Shown here: positions 9,058 through 17,830 of the stretch, in pieces
How positions within the stretch are numbered: the first letter of the stretch is position 1
How the letters are laid out: every line of letters begins with the position of its first letter
Source: CAIWHR01 sp963830485
GTDB lineage: Bacteria > Pseudomonadota > Gammaproteobacteria > Burkholderiales > Casimicrobiaceae
DNA: 64,000 nucleotides
Assembly (NCBI GenBank): GCA_963830485.1
Contig: CAWHNE010000025.1
Coordinates: 1-64,000, forward strand
Direction of reading: 5' to 3'
Program-made: the position numbers and the translations under genes
The notes under the pieces: model-generated
What the model saw: the letters and a program-made list of their open reading frames with translations, nothing else
What the model was told of the DNA's origin: nothing
The model's database searches: none

Positions 9058-9540
9058 CTAGTCCGAAGCGACTTTGAAGCCGTCGTAGCCGACGTCCATC
9101 AGCCACCACTTCCACTTGGGCACCGAGTGGTACGAAAGCGCGAGGCCGCTGCCGGCGCGCGTCGGCCGGCCCTTCACCATCTCGAACGCGATCGTCGGAG
9201 ATGGAGTGCCGGTCGCGACGTTGCACGACCAGTTGTCGCGGTCGGCGACCGTGCAGTCCGTGTACCTGCCCGACGGCGCATCGGAGCCGCGAATCCAGTA
9301 GAGAACCTCGTGCCGCGACTTGCTCGCGCGAAAGGCGTAGCGCTTGCCCGGAACGAGACGCCCGCTGCACTGGACCCCGCTCCACATGCCGCCGTCGCAG
9401 TCGACCGTGTAGATCGTGCGCTCGCCCTGCAGCGTGATCTGGTCACTCCCCCATAACAGTGCGGTGACCAGCACGACGGCGACGACCGCCCAGAGCGCCC
9501 TCACGATTCCCGATCCGCGACGCTTGTCGTCGTCCTCCAT
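9058..9540 (-). CDS. single-pass membrane-anchored protein of unknown function
   Basis: 160 residues. A short charged N-terminus (MEDDDKRRGSG) precedes one transmembrane helix (ALWAVVAVVLVTALLWG), leaving about 125 residues on the periplasmic side. That part has five Cys (TVDCDGGMW, VQCSG, DCTVAD, NWSCNV) which could form disulfides, and aromatic-rich strands near the end (PKWKWWLMDVGYDG). I do not recognise the family. The gene converges on uvrD with 18 bp between them and stands alone. Composition matches its neighbours, so it looks native. Confidence 0.7.
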   Translation of the reverse strand: MEDDDKRRGSGIVRALWAVVAVVLVTALLWGSDQITLQGERTIYTVDCDGGMWSGVQCSGRLVPGKRYAFRASKSRHEVLYWIRGSDAPSGRYTDCTVADRDNWSCNVATGTPSPTIAFEMVKGRPTRAGSGLALSYHSVPKWKWWLMDVGYDGFKVASD

Positions 9541-9697
9541 CGTCCTCCCTCACGCGCTGCGGCAGGCGCACGCGGCACGGTCGTCTGCGGGCCCGCTCCA
9601 TGGGCGGTGCCCTCCAGCATTGCAAGCCAATATGGTAGGCGACAACGCCGTCGCCGCGCCAGCCCGCTCGGCAGACGCGAGAGAGTACCCGCGCGCG

Positions 9698-11425
9698 TCA
9701 CGGGGTCGGCGGCGGATCACCGCGCGGCTCGCGCGCAACGAAATCGTCGACGGCCTCCCAGGCCGCGTGAAAGAAGCGATCCTCGCCGAGCTCCTTCGCG
9801 ACGCCCTGGCGCGAGAGCTGCTCGCGCAGCGGACGGTTCGCGTGCGCGATGCGCACGTCGATCCCGGCAGTCGTGAGCTCGTCGCAAAGCAACTGGAAGG
9901 CTTCGATCGCCGTGATGTCCATCGCCGTCACCGCCTGCAGGTCGAGCACGAGGCACCGCACGGGCTCGGGCGCGCGCGCGACGAGCGAGCGCACGCGATC
10001 GGTGACGTGGCGGGCGTTGGCGAAGATGAGCGGCGCGTAGAGCCGGTAGACGAGCACGCCCGGCAGCGCGGTCCCCGGTTGATCGTCGTCCAGGTCGTGG
10101 AAGCGGTGGTCGTTCGGCAGTCGCCTGAGCGTCGCATCGCGCGGGCGCGAGACGTCGACCACGAGACGGACGAGCGACAACGCCACCCCCAGCAGCAGCC
10201 CGGGAACGAGGCCGAGGAGCAGCACGGCGAACGTGACGCCGAGCGAATGCCAGAACGCACGCCGGTCGAAGCGCGCGATCTGCCGCAGCGTCGACGCGTC
10301 GAGCAGCGTCAACCCCGCGAACACGAGGATCGCGGCCAGCGCGACAAGCGGCACGCGCTCGAGCAGCGGTGCGAGGAAGAGCAAGAAGATCGCGAGCAGC
10401 GCCGCCGCGGTCCACTGCGCGAGCTGCGTCTGCGCGCCGGACGCATCGGCGATCGCCGAGCGCGATTGGCTCGCATTCACCGGAAAGCCGCCCAGGACGC
10501 CCGCGGCCGCATTCGCCGCGCCGAACGCGAAGAGCTCGTGGTTCACGTCGGTCTCCTCGCGATGGCGCGCCGCGAACGCGCGGGCGAGGACGACGCCTTC
10601 TGCGAAGGCGAGGAAGGCAATCGCGATGGCCGCGGGCAGGAGCGCCTTCGCATCGGCGAGCCCGATCGCCGGGAGGTGCGCCGCAGGCAACCCGTGCGGC
10701 ACGGCGCCGAGCACCGCGACGCCGCGCGCGGGGAGGTCGAGCGCGTGCGCCGCGGCCGCGCCTGCGATGCAGGCGACGAGTGGACCGGGCCAGCGCGGCA
10801 GCCACCGGCGCAGCGCGAGAAGCATCGCGACCAGAACGAGTCCGAGCGCGAGTGTGGGAGCGTTCGCGCGCGGCAGCGCGCGCGCTGCCTCCGCAACGCG
10901 CGGAAAGAAGTCGTCGGCGGCGAGGGGTGTCCCGGTGAGCCGCGACAGTTGCGTCGCGATCAGGATTAGCGCAACGCCGTTCAGATAGCCGGTGAGCACC
11001 GGCTTCGATAGCAGGTCGGCGACCGTGCCCGCGGAAATGCGCGCGGAAATGACGAGCAACGCGCCGACCAGGAGCGAGAGCGCGGCGGCCAGCACAGGAA
11101 TCCGCGTCGGATCGGCGGCGGCGAGCGGGAGGATCGCGCTGCCGGCGAGCACGGCCACCGCAGGATCGGGCGCGACGATGATCCGCCGTGCGGTGCCGAG
11201 CAGCGCATAGCCCAGCATTCCGCCGAGCGCGGCGTAGAGGCCGGTGATCGGCGCCATGCCGATCAGCTCCGCGCACGCGACCGCCGACGGAATCGTCACG
11301 AGCGCGACCGACGCGCCCGCGACGAGATCGCCGGGAAGCGCGGCGCGCGGATAGCGCGCGAACAGCGCGAGTCCGGGCAGCCAGCGCGCGACGCGCTCCG
11401 TGATCCGTTTCGATCCGGCGCTCAT
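9698..11425 (-). CDS. SulP-family anion transporter with STAS domain
   Basis: 575 residues. The N-terminal ~430 contain the SLC26/SulP signature (DLVAGASVALVTIPSAVACAELIGMAPITGLYAA is split over the first helices) and about 12-14 transmembrane segments. The C-terminal ~120 form a cytoplasmic STAS domain (VRCLVLDLQAVTAMDITAIEAF). Such proteins import or exchange sulfate, bicarbonate or other small anions; substrate cannot be told from sequence, and no carbonic anhydrase or sulfate gene is adjacent. It is downstream of the thrB / BPSS1780 pair on the same strand, 12 bp after the latter, so it is probably in that operon. Confidence 0.88.
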   Translation of the reverse strand: MSAGSKRITERVARWLPGLALFARYPRAALPGDLVAGASVALVTIPSAVACAELIGMAPITGLYAALGGMLGYALLGTARRIIVAPDPAVAVLAGSAILPLAAADPTRIPVLAAALSLLVGALLVISARISAGTVADLLSKPVLTGYLNGVALILIATQLSRLTGTPLAADDFFPRVAEAARALPRANAPTLALGLVLVAMLLALRRWLPRWPGPLVACIAGAAAAHALDLPARGVAVLGAVPHGLPAAHLPAIGLADAKALLPAAIAIAFLAFAEGVVLARAFAARHREETDVNHELFAFGAANAAAGVLGGFPVNASQSRSAIADASGAQTQLAQWTAAALLAIFLLFLAPLLERVPLVALAAILVFAGLTLLDASTLRQIARFDRRAFWHSLGVTFAVLLLGLVPGLLLGVALSLVRLVVDVSRPRDATLRRLPNDHRFHDLDDDQPGTALPGVLVYRLYAPLIFANARHVTDRVRSLVARAPEPVRCLVLDLQAVTAMDITAIEAFQLLCDELTTAGIDVRIAHANRPLREQLSRQGVAKELGEDRFFHAAWEAVDDFVAREPRGDPPPTP

Positions 11426-11437
11426 CGCCGGGCCCGA

Positions 11438-12274
11438 CTATGGCGACGCGCCGGTCCCGGCTTCGTCGCGGGGCGCCGGCAGCTCGTCGGGATGAAAGAT
11501 GTCCCGGTAGCTCACGTAGTCGGAGATGTGCAGCGTCGCGACGAGGAGCGCGAGATAGGGCAGGAGGACGAGCATCAGGATCGCGGGCGCGGCTTCACGC
11601 GGCGCGAGCGCCGCGATCAGCGCGGTGACCGCTCCCGGCAGCACGCCGCCGTAGAAGAACAGGAGGAGGCCGTACACCGCGACCGGCCGCCAGTTGACGA
11701 CGGCTGCGTGCAGGCTCGTCGCGAGCGCGCGGCCCGCCGCGCAATCCTGGAAGACGACGAGCGCCGGTGCGAACCACAACGCCAGCACCACGGGCAGCGC
11801 GCAGAGCGCACCGAACAGCATGGCCGCCTGCACGTCGCCGCGGCCGATGAAGGCCTCGTCGGGGCGCGCGGCGCCGGCGAGCACTTCCAGCACCTTGCCC
11901 CCGTCGACGGCCGACGTCGCGACAACGGCACCTGTCATGCCGGCGACGAACACGACACCGAGCGGCAGCAGCGCACGCAGGTCGGCGCGAAAGCCGCGGA
12001 AAAGATGCCCGATCGCCGGCGGCTGTCCCCGCTCCTGCGACCATGCGGCGGCGAGGAAACCGACCGCGAAGACCGGCTTCAGAAGCGGCGCGACGAACGC
12101 GCCGACCCACGGCACGACGTCGATCGAGACGATGATCGTGTAATACGCGAGCAAGAGCAGGAGCCAGCGCACGCGGTGCACCGACAGCATCGCGAACGCG
12201 CGGCGTAGCCACAGAGCGCCATGCGACGCGTCGCGGCGCGCGAACGGGATCGCGGCGCGCGCGGGCGCGGTCAC
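11438..12274 (-). CDS. BPSS1780-family multi-pass membrane protein
   Basis: 278 residues with about six hydrophobic helices. It carries the family features: an N-terminal segment with LLLLLAYYTIIVSI, and a central LALWFAPALVVFQD motif followed by an amphipathic stretch and YGLLLFFYG. The family is widespread in Betaproteobacteria and has no assigned function. Its ATG overlaps the thrB stop by four bases (ATGA), so it is translationally coupled to homoserine kinase. A second member lies at 17831-18637. Confidence 0.8.
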   Translation of the reverse strand: MTAPARAAIPFARRDASHGALWLRRAFAMLSVHRVRWLLLLLAYYTIIVSIDVVPWVGAFVAPLLKPVFAVGFLAAAWSQERGQPPAIGHLFRGFRADLRALLPLGVVFVAGMTGAVVATSAVDGGKVLEVLAGAARPDEAFIGRGDVQAAMLFGALCALPVVLALWFAPALVVFQDCAAGRALATSLHAAVVNWRPVAVYGLLLFFYGGVLPGAVTALIAALAPREAAPAILMLVLLPYLALLVATLHISDYVSYRDIFHPDELPAPRDEAGTGASP

Positions 12275-13260
12275 GGGACCAGCACCGCGCGCGGTGGCGA
12301 AGGCGCGGGTTCGGGCAGCCGCAGCGGCTGCGCGACGCGCTCGCGCAGGATGCGCTCGAAGTGCACCGGGTCCTTCGCGTGCACGAGCTCGCCCGGGCGC
12401 GGCAGGTAAAGGTCATAGAGTCGGGAGAGCCAGAACCGTAGCGCCGCGGCGCGCAGGAGCGCGGGCCACTGTGCACGCTCGTCGGCGGTCAGCGGACGGA
12501 CGGCCTGATAGGCGCCGGCGAGGGCGTCGACGAGCTCGGGAAGCAGCGCGCCCGGCGCTCGGCCGTCGCGGACGATGCACCAGTCGTTGACGGTGATCGC
12601 AAGATCGTAGGCGAGGAAGTCGGTCGCGGCGAAACCGAAATCGATGATTCCGGACACGCGATCGCCGACGAACAGCACGTTGTCGCAGAACAGATCGCCA
12701 TGGATCGCGCCGCGCGGCAGCGTGCCCTTGCCGAATCCGGTCTGGAACTTGATCTCGGCCGCGAGCAGCGCATTCTGCTCGGCGCCGAGATGCGGACGCA
12801 CGGCGCGCGCGGCCTGTCGCCACCAGCCCGGGCCGCGACGGTTCGAAAGTCGCGCTCGGTACTTCGCCGACGCGAGGTGCAGGCGTCCCAGCGCGGCGCC
12901 GACGGCCGCGCAATGGACGACGTCCGGTGTGACGACCGGCACGCCGTCGACGCGGCTCACGAGCCCGGCAGGCTTGCCGTTCAGCAAGCTGAAGAGCGCC
13001 CCCGTGCGATCGGGCTCGGGTGCCGGACATTCAACTGCGGCGCGCGCGAGATGCGCCATCAGGTTGAGATAGAACGGGAGCTCTGCTGCGGGCAACCGCT
13101 CGTAGAGCGTCAGCACGAAACGGCCCTTCGTCGTGGTGACGAAGTAGTTCGTGTTCTCGATACCCGCGACGATCGGCGCGAACTCCGTCGGCGAACCGAC
13201 CGCGTAGCGCGCGAGCCAGGCTTCGAGCTCTTCCGGCGAGACTTGCGTGTAGACCGACAT
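12271..13260 (-). CDS. thrB: homoserine kinase (ThrB, APH-fold type)
   Basis: 329 residues from ATG 13260, selected because MSVYTQVSPEELEAWLARY is the usual betaproteobacterial ThrB N-terminus. The fold is that of aminoglycoside/choline phosphotransferases: GIENTNYFVTT near the nucleotide site, catalytic IHGDLFCDNVLF and metal-binding GIIDFGFAATD. It phosphorylates L-homoserine to O-phosphohomoserine in threonine synthesis. It is the first gene of an apparent operon with the BPSS1780 protein and the SulP carrier. DUF2782 and polA next to it is the usual order in this class. Confidence 0.93.
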   Translation of the reverse strand: MSVYTQVSPEELEAWLARYAVGSPTEFAPIVAGIENTNYFVTTTKGRFVLTLYERLPAAELPFYLNLMAHLARAAVECPAPEPDRTGALFSLLNGKPAGLVSRVDGVPVVTPDVVHCAAVGAALGRLHLASAKYRARLSNRRGPGWWRQAARAVRPHLGAEQNALLAAEIKFQTGFGKGTLPRGAIHGDLFCDNVLFVGDRVSGIIDFGFAATDFLAYDLAITVNDWCIVRDGRAPGALLPELVDALAGAYQAVRPLTADERAQWPALLRAAALRFWLSRLYDLYLPRPGELVHAKDPVHFERILRERVAQPLRLPEPAPSPPRAVLVP

Positions 13261-13321
13261 CGTGCGTCGCGGCGAGCGCGGCGCCCCGGCAATGGCGGCG
13301 TGCGCGAAGTTTGTTACCGGG

Positions 13322-13675
13322 TTACCACGTGAACAGCACCCACATCGGCACCCTGAGCGCCGTGTCGAGGCTGTCGCGGCGGATGTACGTGTTGCCGCCC
13401 CCCGTCGGGATGAGGTAGTACGGGCGCCCGTGGCGCGGCGTGACCCGGATCCACACGATGACGCCGTTGACGCGCGCTTCCTCGATGGTCTCGCGATCCC
13501 GCTGCGTGATCGTGACCTGCGGCCCGAGCTCGGCGTCCTCGACGTTCGGCGGCGCCGCGATCTCCGGCAGGGGCTCCGTGGCCGGCGGTGTTCCGCTGTC
13601 GGCGGCATGCACGGGGCCCGCGGTCACGAGCGACGCGCAGACGGCGACGGCGAACGGGCGGACGAGGCGGTTCAT
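13322..13675 (-). CDS. DUF2782 periplasmic protein
   Basis: About 117 residues from ATG 13675; an in-frame ATG at 13699 would only add eight residues before the signal peptide. The signal MNRLVRPFAVAVCASLVTAG...HA is followed by a Pro-rich linker and the conserved core VTITQRDRETIEEARVNGVI and a GRPYYLIPTGGGNTYIRR segment, which is DUF2782. Function is unknown. It sits between polA and thrB, as in many Betaproteobacteria, and is probably co-transcribed with thrB downstream. Confidence 0.85.
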   Translation of the reverse strand: MNRLVRPFAVAVCASLVTAGPVHAADSGTPPATEPLPEIAAPPNVEDAELGPQVTITQRDRETIEEARVNGVIVWIRVTPRHGRPYYLIPTGGGNTYIRRDSLDTALRVPMWVLFTW

Positions 13676-13742
13676 GCGGGAGGATCTCGATAGCCACATT
13701 CTAGCAGAGCGCGCGCGGCGAACGGTCGCGCGGAGGTCACCG

Positions 13743-13798
13743 GGTTAGAGGTTCAGCATCTTCGCGCGTTCCTCGTGCGTCGGATGGAATCCCCTGTT
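13743..13798 (-). pseudogene. isolated C-terminal tail of a second LOG-family gene
   Basis: On the minus strand these bases encode NRGFHPTHEERAKMLNL followed by TAA. The intact gene at 13895 ends NRGFHPTREERAKMLNL. DNA identity is clearly lower than protein identity (many third-position changes and a different stop), so this is an old copy, not a recent duplication or an assembly artefact. Nothing of the rest of the gene is visible upstream; the intervening ~95 bp has only an imperfect TGACGT/ACGTCA inverted repeat. Confidence 0.7.
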
Positions 13799-13894
13799 TT
13801 GGCTACGGCCGCTCGCGCGGGAGCGCTCGCTTGACGTTCGGCTGCGCCTCACGTCAGCCTTCACCGAAACCGCGGCAGACCCGCTGGTTGCGGT

Positions 13895-14620
13895 CTAGAG
13901 ATTCAGCATCTTGGCCCGCTCTTCGCGGGTCGGGTGGAAGCCGCGGTTTTCATAGAAGTTGAAGATCGCCTCGACGATGTCGGCGGGCTCCTCGAGGATC
14001 TGCATGAGTTCGAGATCCTTCTCGCCGACCATGCCCTCGCCGACCAGCGCCGCGGCCGCCCAGTCGATGAAGCCCTGCCAGAACGGACGCCCGACGAGGA
14101 TGATCGGAATGCGCCGGCTCTTGCCGGTTTGCACCAGCGTGAGGCACTCGGACAGCTCGTCCAGCGTACCGAAGCCTCCCGGCAGCACGACGTACGCGGA
14201 CGCCCAGCGGACGAACATCATCTTGCGCGCGAAAAAGTAGCGGAAGTCGAAGCTCACGTCCTGGAAATCGTTGCCGCCTTGTTCGTGTGGCAGCAGGATG
14301 TTCAGGCCGATCGCCGGCGACTTGCCGGCGAATGCGCCGCGGTTCGCGGCTTCCATGAGTCCGGGGCCGCCGCCGGAGATCACCGCAAAGCCCGCGTCGG
14401 AAAGGAGCCGCGCGATCTTCTCCGCCTTCTCGTAGTACGGGTGTCCTTGCCGAATGCGCGCGCTGCCGAACATCGACACCGCGGGACGCATGCCGCGCAG
14501 CCGCTCGGTCGCGGCGGCGAACTCTGCCATAATCCCCAGCACCCGCCAGGCTTCCTGCCCGTTGGTCGTGTACATCGCCTGAGGATCGATGAGCTCCGGG
14601 ATCTTGGGAGTCGGTGCCAT
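13895..14620 (-). CDS. LOG-family protein (TIGR00730, putative phosphoribohydrolase)
   Basis: 241 residues. Rossmann-like lysine-decarboxylase-fold family with the two hallmarks SGGGPGLMEAANRGA and LPGGFGTLDELSE. LOG proteins split nucleotide 5'-monophosphates (cytokinin type in plants, AMP or similar in bacteria) to base and ribose-5-phosphate; the natural substrate here is not known. The N-terminal extension with PQAMYTTNGQEAWRV is typical of the long proteobacterial subgroup. ATG 14620 shares its bases with the divergent polA ATG at 14619. A later start at the Met of AMYTTN would leave room for a promoter. Confidence 0.88.
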   Translation of the reverse strand: MAPTPKIPELIDPQAMYTTNGQEAWRVLGIMAEFAAATERLRGMRPAVSMFGSARIRQGHPYYEKAEKIARLLSDAGFAVISGGGPGLMEAANRGAFAGKSPAIGLNILLPHEQGGNDFQDVSFDFRYFFARKMMFVRWASAYVVLPGGFGTLDELSECLTLVQTGKSRRIPIILVGRPFWQGFIDWAAAALVGEGMVGEKDLELMQILEEPADIVEAIFNFYENRGFHPTREERAKMLNL

Positions 14621-17381
14621 GTCTTCTTTGGTTCTCGTTGACGGTTCGTCGTACCTCTATCGCGCATTCCACGCGCTGCCGGATCTCCGGACCTCGCGCG
14701 ACGAGCCGACGGGCGCATTGCGCGGCGTCGTCTCGATGCTGCGCAGAATAGCCCAAGACGAGAAGCCCGACTACTTCGCCGTCGTTTTCGACGCGCCGGG
14801 CAAGACGTTTCGCGACGACTGGTATCCCGAGTACAAGGCCAATCGGCCGCCGATGCCCGACGATCTCGTCCGGCAGATCGTGCCGCTGCACGAGGTCGTG
14901 CGCGCGGAGGGGTGGCCGCTCCTGATGATCGAGGGCGTCGAGGCCGACGACGTCATCGGCACGCTCGCGCTGCAGGCGGCGGCTGCCGGCGTCGACTGCA
15001 CGGTGTCGACCTCGGACAAGGACTTGGCGCAGCTCGTGCGCCCGGGGATCCGGCTCGTCAACACGATGAGCAACGAGAAGCTCGACGAAGCCGGGGTCGT
15101 CGCGAAGTTCGGCGTGCGCGCCGACCAGGTGCTCGACCTGCTCGCGCTCACGGGCGACGCGGTCGACAACGTCCCCGGCGTGCCGAAGGTAGGGCCGAAG
15201 ACCGCGGCGAAGTGGCTCAATCAATACGGCAGCCTCGATGCGGTCATCGCGCACGCGAACGAAATTCCCGGTGTCGTGGGCGACAACCTGCGCGCGACGC
15301 TCGCCTGGCTGCCGAAGGGGAAGCAGCTCCTGACGGTGAAGACCGACTGCGCTCTTCCGGTAACACTTCCGGACCTCGTGCCGCACGCCCCGGAGCCGAC
15401 GACGCTGCGCAAGCTCTACGAGCGCTTCGAGTTCAAGAGCTGGTTGCACGATCTCGGAGGCGGCGAGGCCCCCGACGTCGGTGCCGCGATCGCCGATCGC
15501 GCGGCGCGACAGGACACGCGGCGGTTCGCCGACGCCGCCGCCACGGACACCGCGGCCGACCCGCCGCCGAAGGTGGCGCGGCACTACGATACGGTGTTCG
15601 ACCGACCAACCTTCGAGCGCTGGGTGGCTGCGATCGAGCGCGCCGAGCTCGTCTGCCTCGACACGGAGACGACGAGCCTCGATCCGATGCAGGCGCGGAT
15701 CGTCGGGATTGCGTTCGCGATCGAGCCAGGACACGCGTGCTACATCCCGCTCGCGCATCGTTATCCCGGCGCGCCGGACCAGTTGCCGCTCGCGGAGGTT
15801 CTCGCGCGATTCGCGCCGTGGCTCGCGGATCCGGCGAAGCGGAAGCTCGGACAGAACCTCAAATACGACCAGCACGTGCTCGCGAATCACGGCCTCGCGC
15901 TCGCTGGCGTCGCCCACGATACGCTGCTCGAGTCCTACGTGCTGGAAGCACACCGCCCGCACGACATGGACAACCTCGCGTGGCGGCACCTGGGCGTGAA
16001 GACGATCGCCTACGCGGAAGTCACGGGCAAGGGCGCGAAGCAGATCGGGTTCGATCAGGTGGGGATCGAGGACGCGACCGCCTACTCGGCCGAGGACGCG
16101 GACATCACGCTGCAGCTCCATCGCCATCTCTATCCGCGTGTTGCAGCGGAGCCGGGGCTCGAGCACGTGTATACGGCGATCGAGCTGCCGGTGCGCGAGA
16201 TCCTCTACCGGATGGAGCGCGACGGCGTGATGATCGATGCGGCGCTCCTCGCCGCCCAGAGCCGCGAGCTGGGCGAGAAGGCGCTCGCCCTGGAGCAGCA
16301 GGCGTATCAGCTCGCCGGGCAGCCGTTCAACCTCGCCTCGCCGAGGCAGCTGGGCGAGATCCTGTTCAACAAGATGAAGCTGCCGGCGCTGCGCAAGACC
16401 GCGACCGGGCAGCCGTCGACCGACGAGGACGTGCTGACCGAGCTCGCCGCCGACTATCCGCTGCCGAAGCTCCTCCTCGAGCACCGCGCGTTGACGAAGC
16501 TCAAGTCGACCTACACGGACAAGCTGCCGCAGATGGTGAATCCGGCGACGGGGCGCGTGCACACGACGTTCAGCCAGGCGACGGCGGTGACAGGCCGGCT
16601 TGCCTCGAGCGACCCGAATCTGCAGAACATTCCGGTGCGCACGGCGGAAGGTCGGCGCATCCGCGAGGCTTTCGTCGCGCCCCTGGGACACGTCGTCGTG
16701 TCGGCTGATTACTCGCAGATCGAGCTGCGGATCATGGCGCATCTGTCCGGCGACGCCGCGCTCGTCAAGGCGTTCCGCGAAGGCGCGGACATCCACCGCG
16801 CGACGGCGGCCGACGTCTTCGGCATCCCCATCGCGCAGGTGAGCGCCGACCAGCGCCGCTACATCAAGGCCGTGAACTTCGGGCTGATCTACGGCATGGG
16901 TGTCTTCGGGCTCGCGCAGCAGCTCGGGATCGAGCGTGCCGCCGCGCAGCAGTTCATCGACAAGTACTTCCAGCGCTATCCGGGCGTCGCGAAGTACATG
17001 CAGGCCACGCGCGAGTTCGCGCGCGATCACGGCTACGTCGAGACGGTGTTCGGCCGGCGCCTCTGGCTGCCCGACATCAAGGCCGCCGGCGGTCCGCGAC
17101 GCGCTGCCGCCGAGCGCGCGGCGATCAATGCGCCGATGCAGGGCACCGCGGCGGACCTGGTCAAGCTCGCGATGATCGCGGTGCGGGGCTGGCTCGACCG
17201 GGAGAAGCTCGCGACGAAGCTCGTGCTGCAGGTCCACGACGAGCTCGTGCTCGAGGTGCCGGAAGGCGAGCTCGCACGTGTCAAGGCGGAGCTGCCGGAG
17301 AAGATGACGAGCGTCGCGGCGCTCTCGGTGCCCCTCGTGGTGGACGTCGGCTCCGGCCCGAACTGGGAGCGGGCGCACTAG
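14619..17381 (+). CDS. polA: DNA polymerase I
   Basis: 920 residues from ATG 14619 (GGAG at 14607-14610, about eight bases upstream). Three domains are complete. The 5'-nuclease/FEN domain (LVDGSSYLYRAFHAL; GVEADDVIGTLA; LTGDAVDNVPGVPKVGPKTA) is first. The 3'-5' exonuclease has Exo I LDTETTSLD, Exo II LGQNLKYDQ and Exo III YSAEDADITL, so proofreading residues are present. The polymerase has motif A VSADYSQIELRIMAH, the O-helix RRYIKAVNFGLIYGM and motif C LQVHDELVLEV. It fills gaps in repair and removes Okazaki primers. No frame break over 2.7 kb. A tandem repeat begins at its stop codon. Confidence 0.97.
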   Translation: MSSLVLVDGSSYLYRAFHALPDLRTSRDEPTGALRGVVSMLRRIAQDEKPDYFAVVFDAPGKTFRDDWYPEYKANRPPMPDDLVRQIVPLHEVVRAEGWPLLMIEGVEADDVIGTLALQAAAAGVDCTVSTSDKDLAQLVRPGIRLVNTMSNEKLDEAGVVAKFGVRADQVLDLLALTGDAVDNVPGVPKVGPKTAAKWLNQYGSLDAVIAHANEIPGVVGDNLRATLAWLPKGKQLLTVKTDCALPVTLPDLVPHAPEPTTLRKLYERFEFKSWLHDLGGGEAPDVGAAIADRAARQDTRRFADAAATDTAADPPPKVARHYDTVFDRPTFERWVAAIERAELVCLDTETTSLDPMQARIVGIAFAIEPGHACYIPLAHRYPGAPDQLPLAEVLARFAPWLADPAKRKLGQNLKYDQHVLANHGLALAGVAHDTLLESYVLEAHRPHDMDNLAWRHLGVKTIAYAEVTGKGAKQIGFDQVGIEDATAYSAEDADITLQLHRHLYPRVAAEPGLEHVYTAIELPVREILYRMERDGVMIDAALLAAQSRELGEKALALEQQAYQLAGQPFNLASPRQLGEILFNKMKLPALRKTATGQPSTDEDVLTELAADYPLPKLLLEHRALTKLKSTYTDKLPQMVNPATGRVHTTFSQATAVTGRLASSDPNLQNIPVRTAEGRRIREAFVAPLGHVVVSADYSQIELRIMAHLSGDAALVKAFREGADIHRATAADVFGIPIAQVSADQRRYIKAVNFGLIYGMGVFGLAQQLGIERAAAQQFIDKYFQRYPGVAKYMQATREFARDHGYVETVFGRRLWLPDIKAAGGPRRAAAERAAINAPMQGTAADLVKLAMIAVRGWLDREKLATKLVLQVHDELVLEVPEGELARVKAELPEKMTSVAALSVPLVVDVGSGPNWERAH

Positions 17382-17614
17382 CGGCGCGAGCGGCTCGCCG
17401 GGGCCCCGTGCCGAAGGCATGGGGGAGCGAGCGATCGCGAGTCGCCGCAGGCGGCCGACCGCTCGGCGCAGCGACCGGACAAGGCAGTGCGGAGGCCGCG
17501 GCGCGAGCGGCTCGCCGGGGCCCCGTGCCGAAGGCATGGGGGAGCGAGCGATCGCGAGTCGCCGCAGGCGGCCGCCCGCTCGGCGCAGCGACCGGACAAG
17601 GCAGTGCGGAGGCC
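17381..17614. repeat. two-copy 117-bp direct tandem repeat with degenerate extension to about 17830
   Basis: Copy 1 (17381-17497) and copy 2 (17498-17614) differ at one base (GGCCGACC versus GGCCGCCC). Both start GCGGCGCGAGCG and contain the palindromic octamer GCGATCGC. A third, decayed start (GCGGCGCGAGCGATCGC) follows at 17615, and scattered pieces (AGTCGCCGCAG, GGCGCAGCGA, GGAGGCC) recur to about 17830. Because 117 is divisible by three the region stays open in several frames, but the predicted peptides are low-complexity Arg/Ala and I do not think it is coding. It fills the 449-bp gap between polA and the convergent BPSS1780-like gene. Confidence 0.9.
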
Positions 17615-17830
17615 GCGGCGCGAGCGATCGCAAGAGCGGCGCGAGCGGCGGAGAGGGACCTTATGCGCGGAGCGCGTGGGGATCGGAGCAAATGCGAGTC
17701 GCCGCAGCGAGGCCGACGACTGGGCATCCGCAGAATGAGACAGGGGCGGAGGCCAAGGACGCAGGCGGCGGACGGTACGGCGCAGCGATCCCTTTGGCGG
17801 AGCGAAGGCCGCGGCGCGAGCGGAGAGTGG

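Noticed and set aside
17381..17614. CRISPR-like array
   Set aside because: Repeats are contiguous 117-bp direct copies without unique spacers, and there are no cas genes.
13950..17633. 1227-codon minus-strand frame opposite polA
   Set aside because: It is the antisense shadow of polA and the 117-bp repeat; composition is Arg/His-rich and has no domain, while polA is complete on the plus strand.
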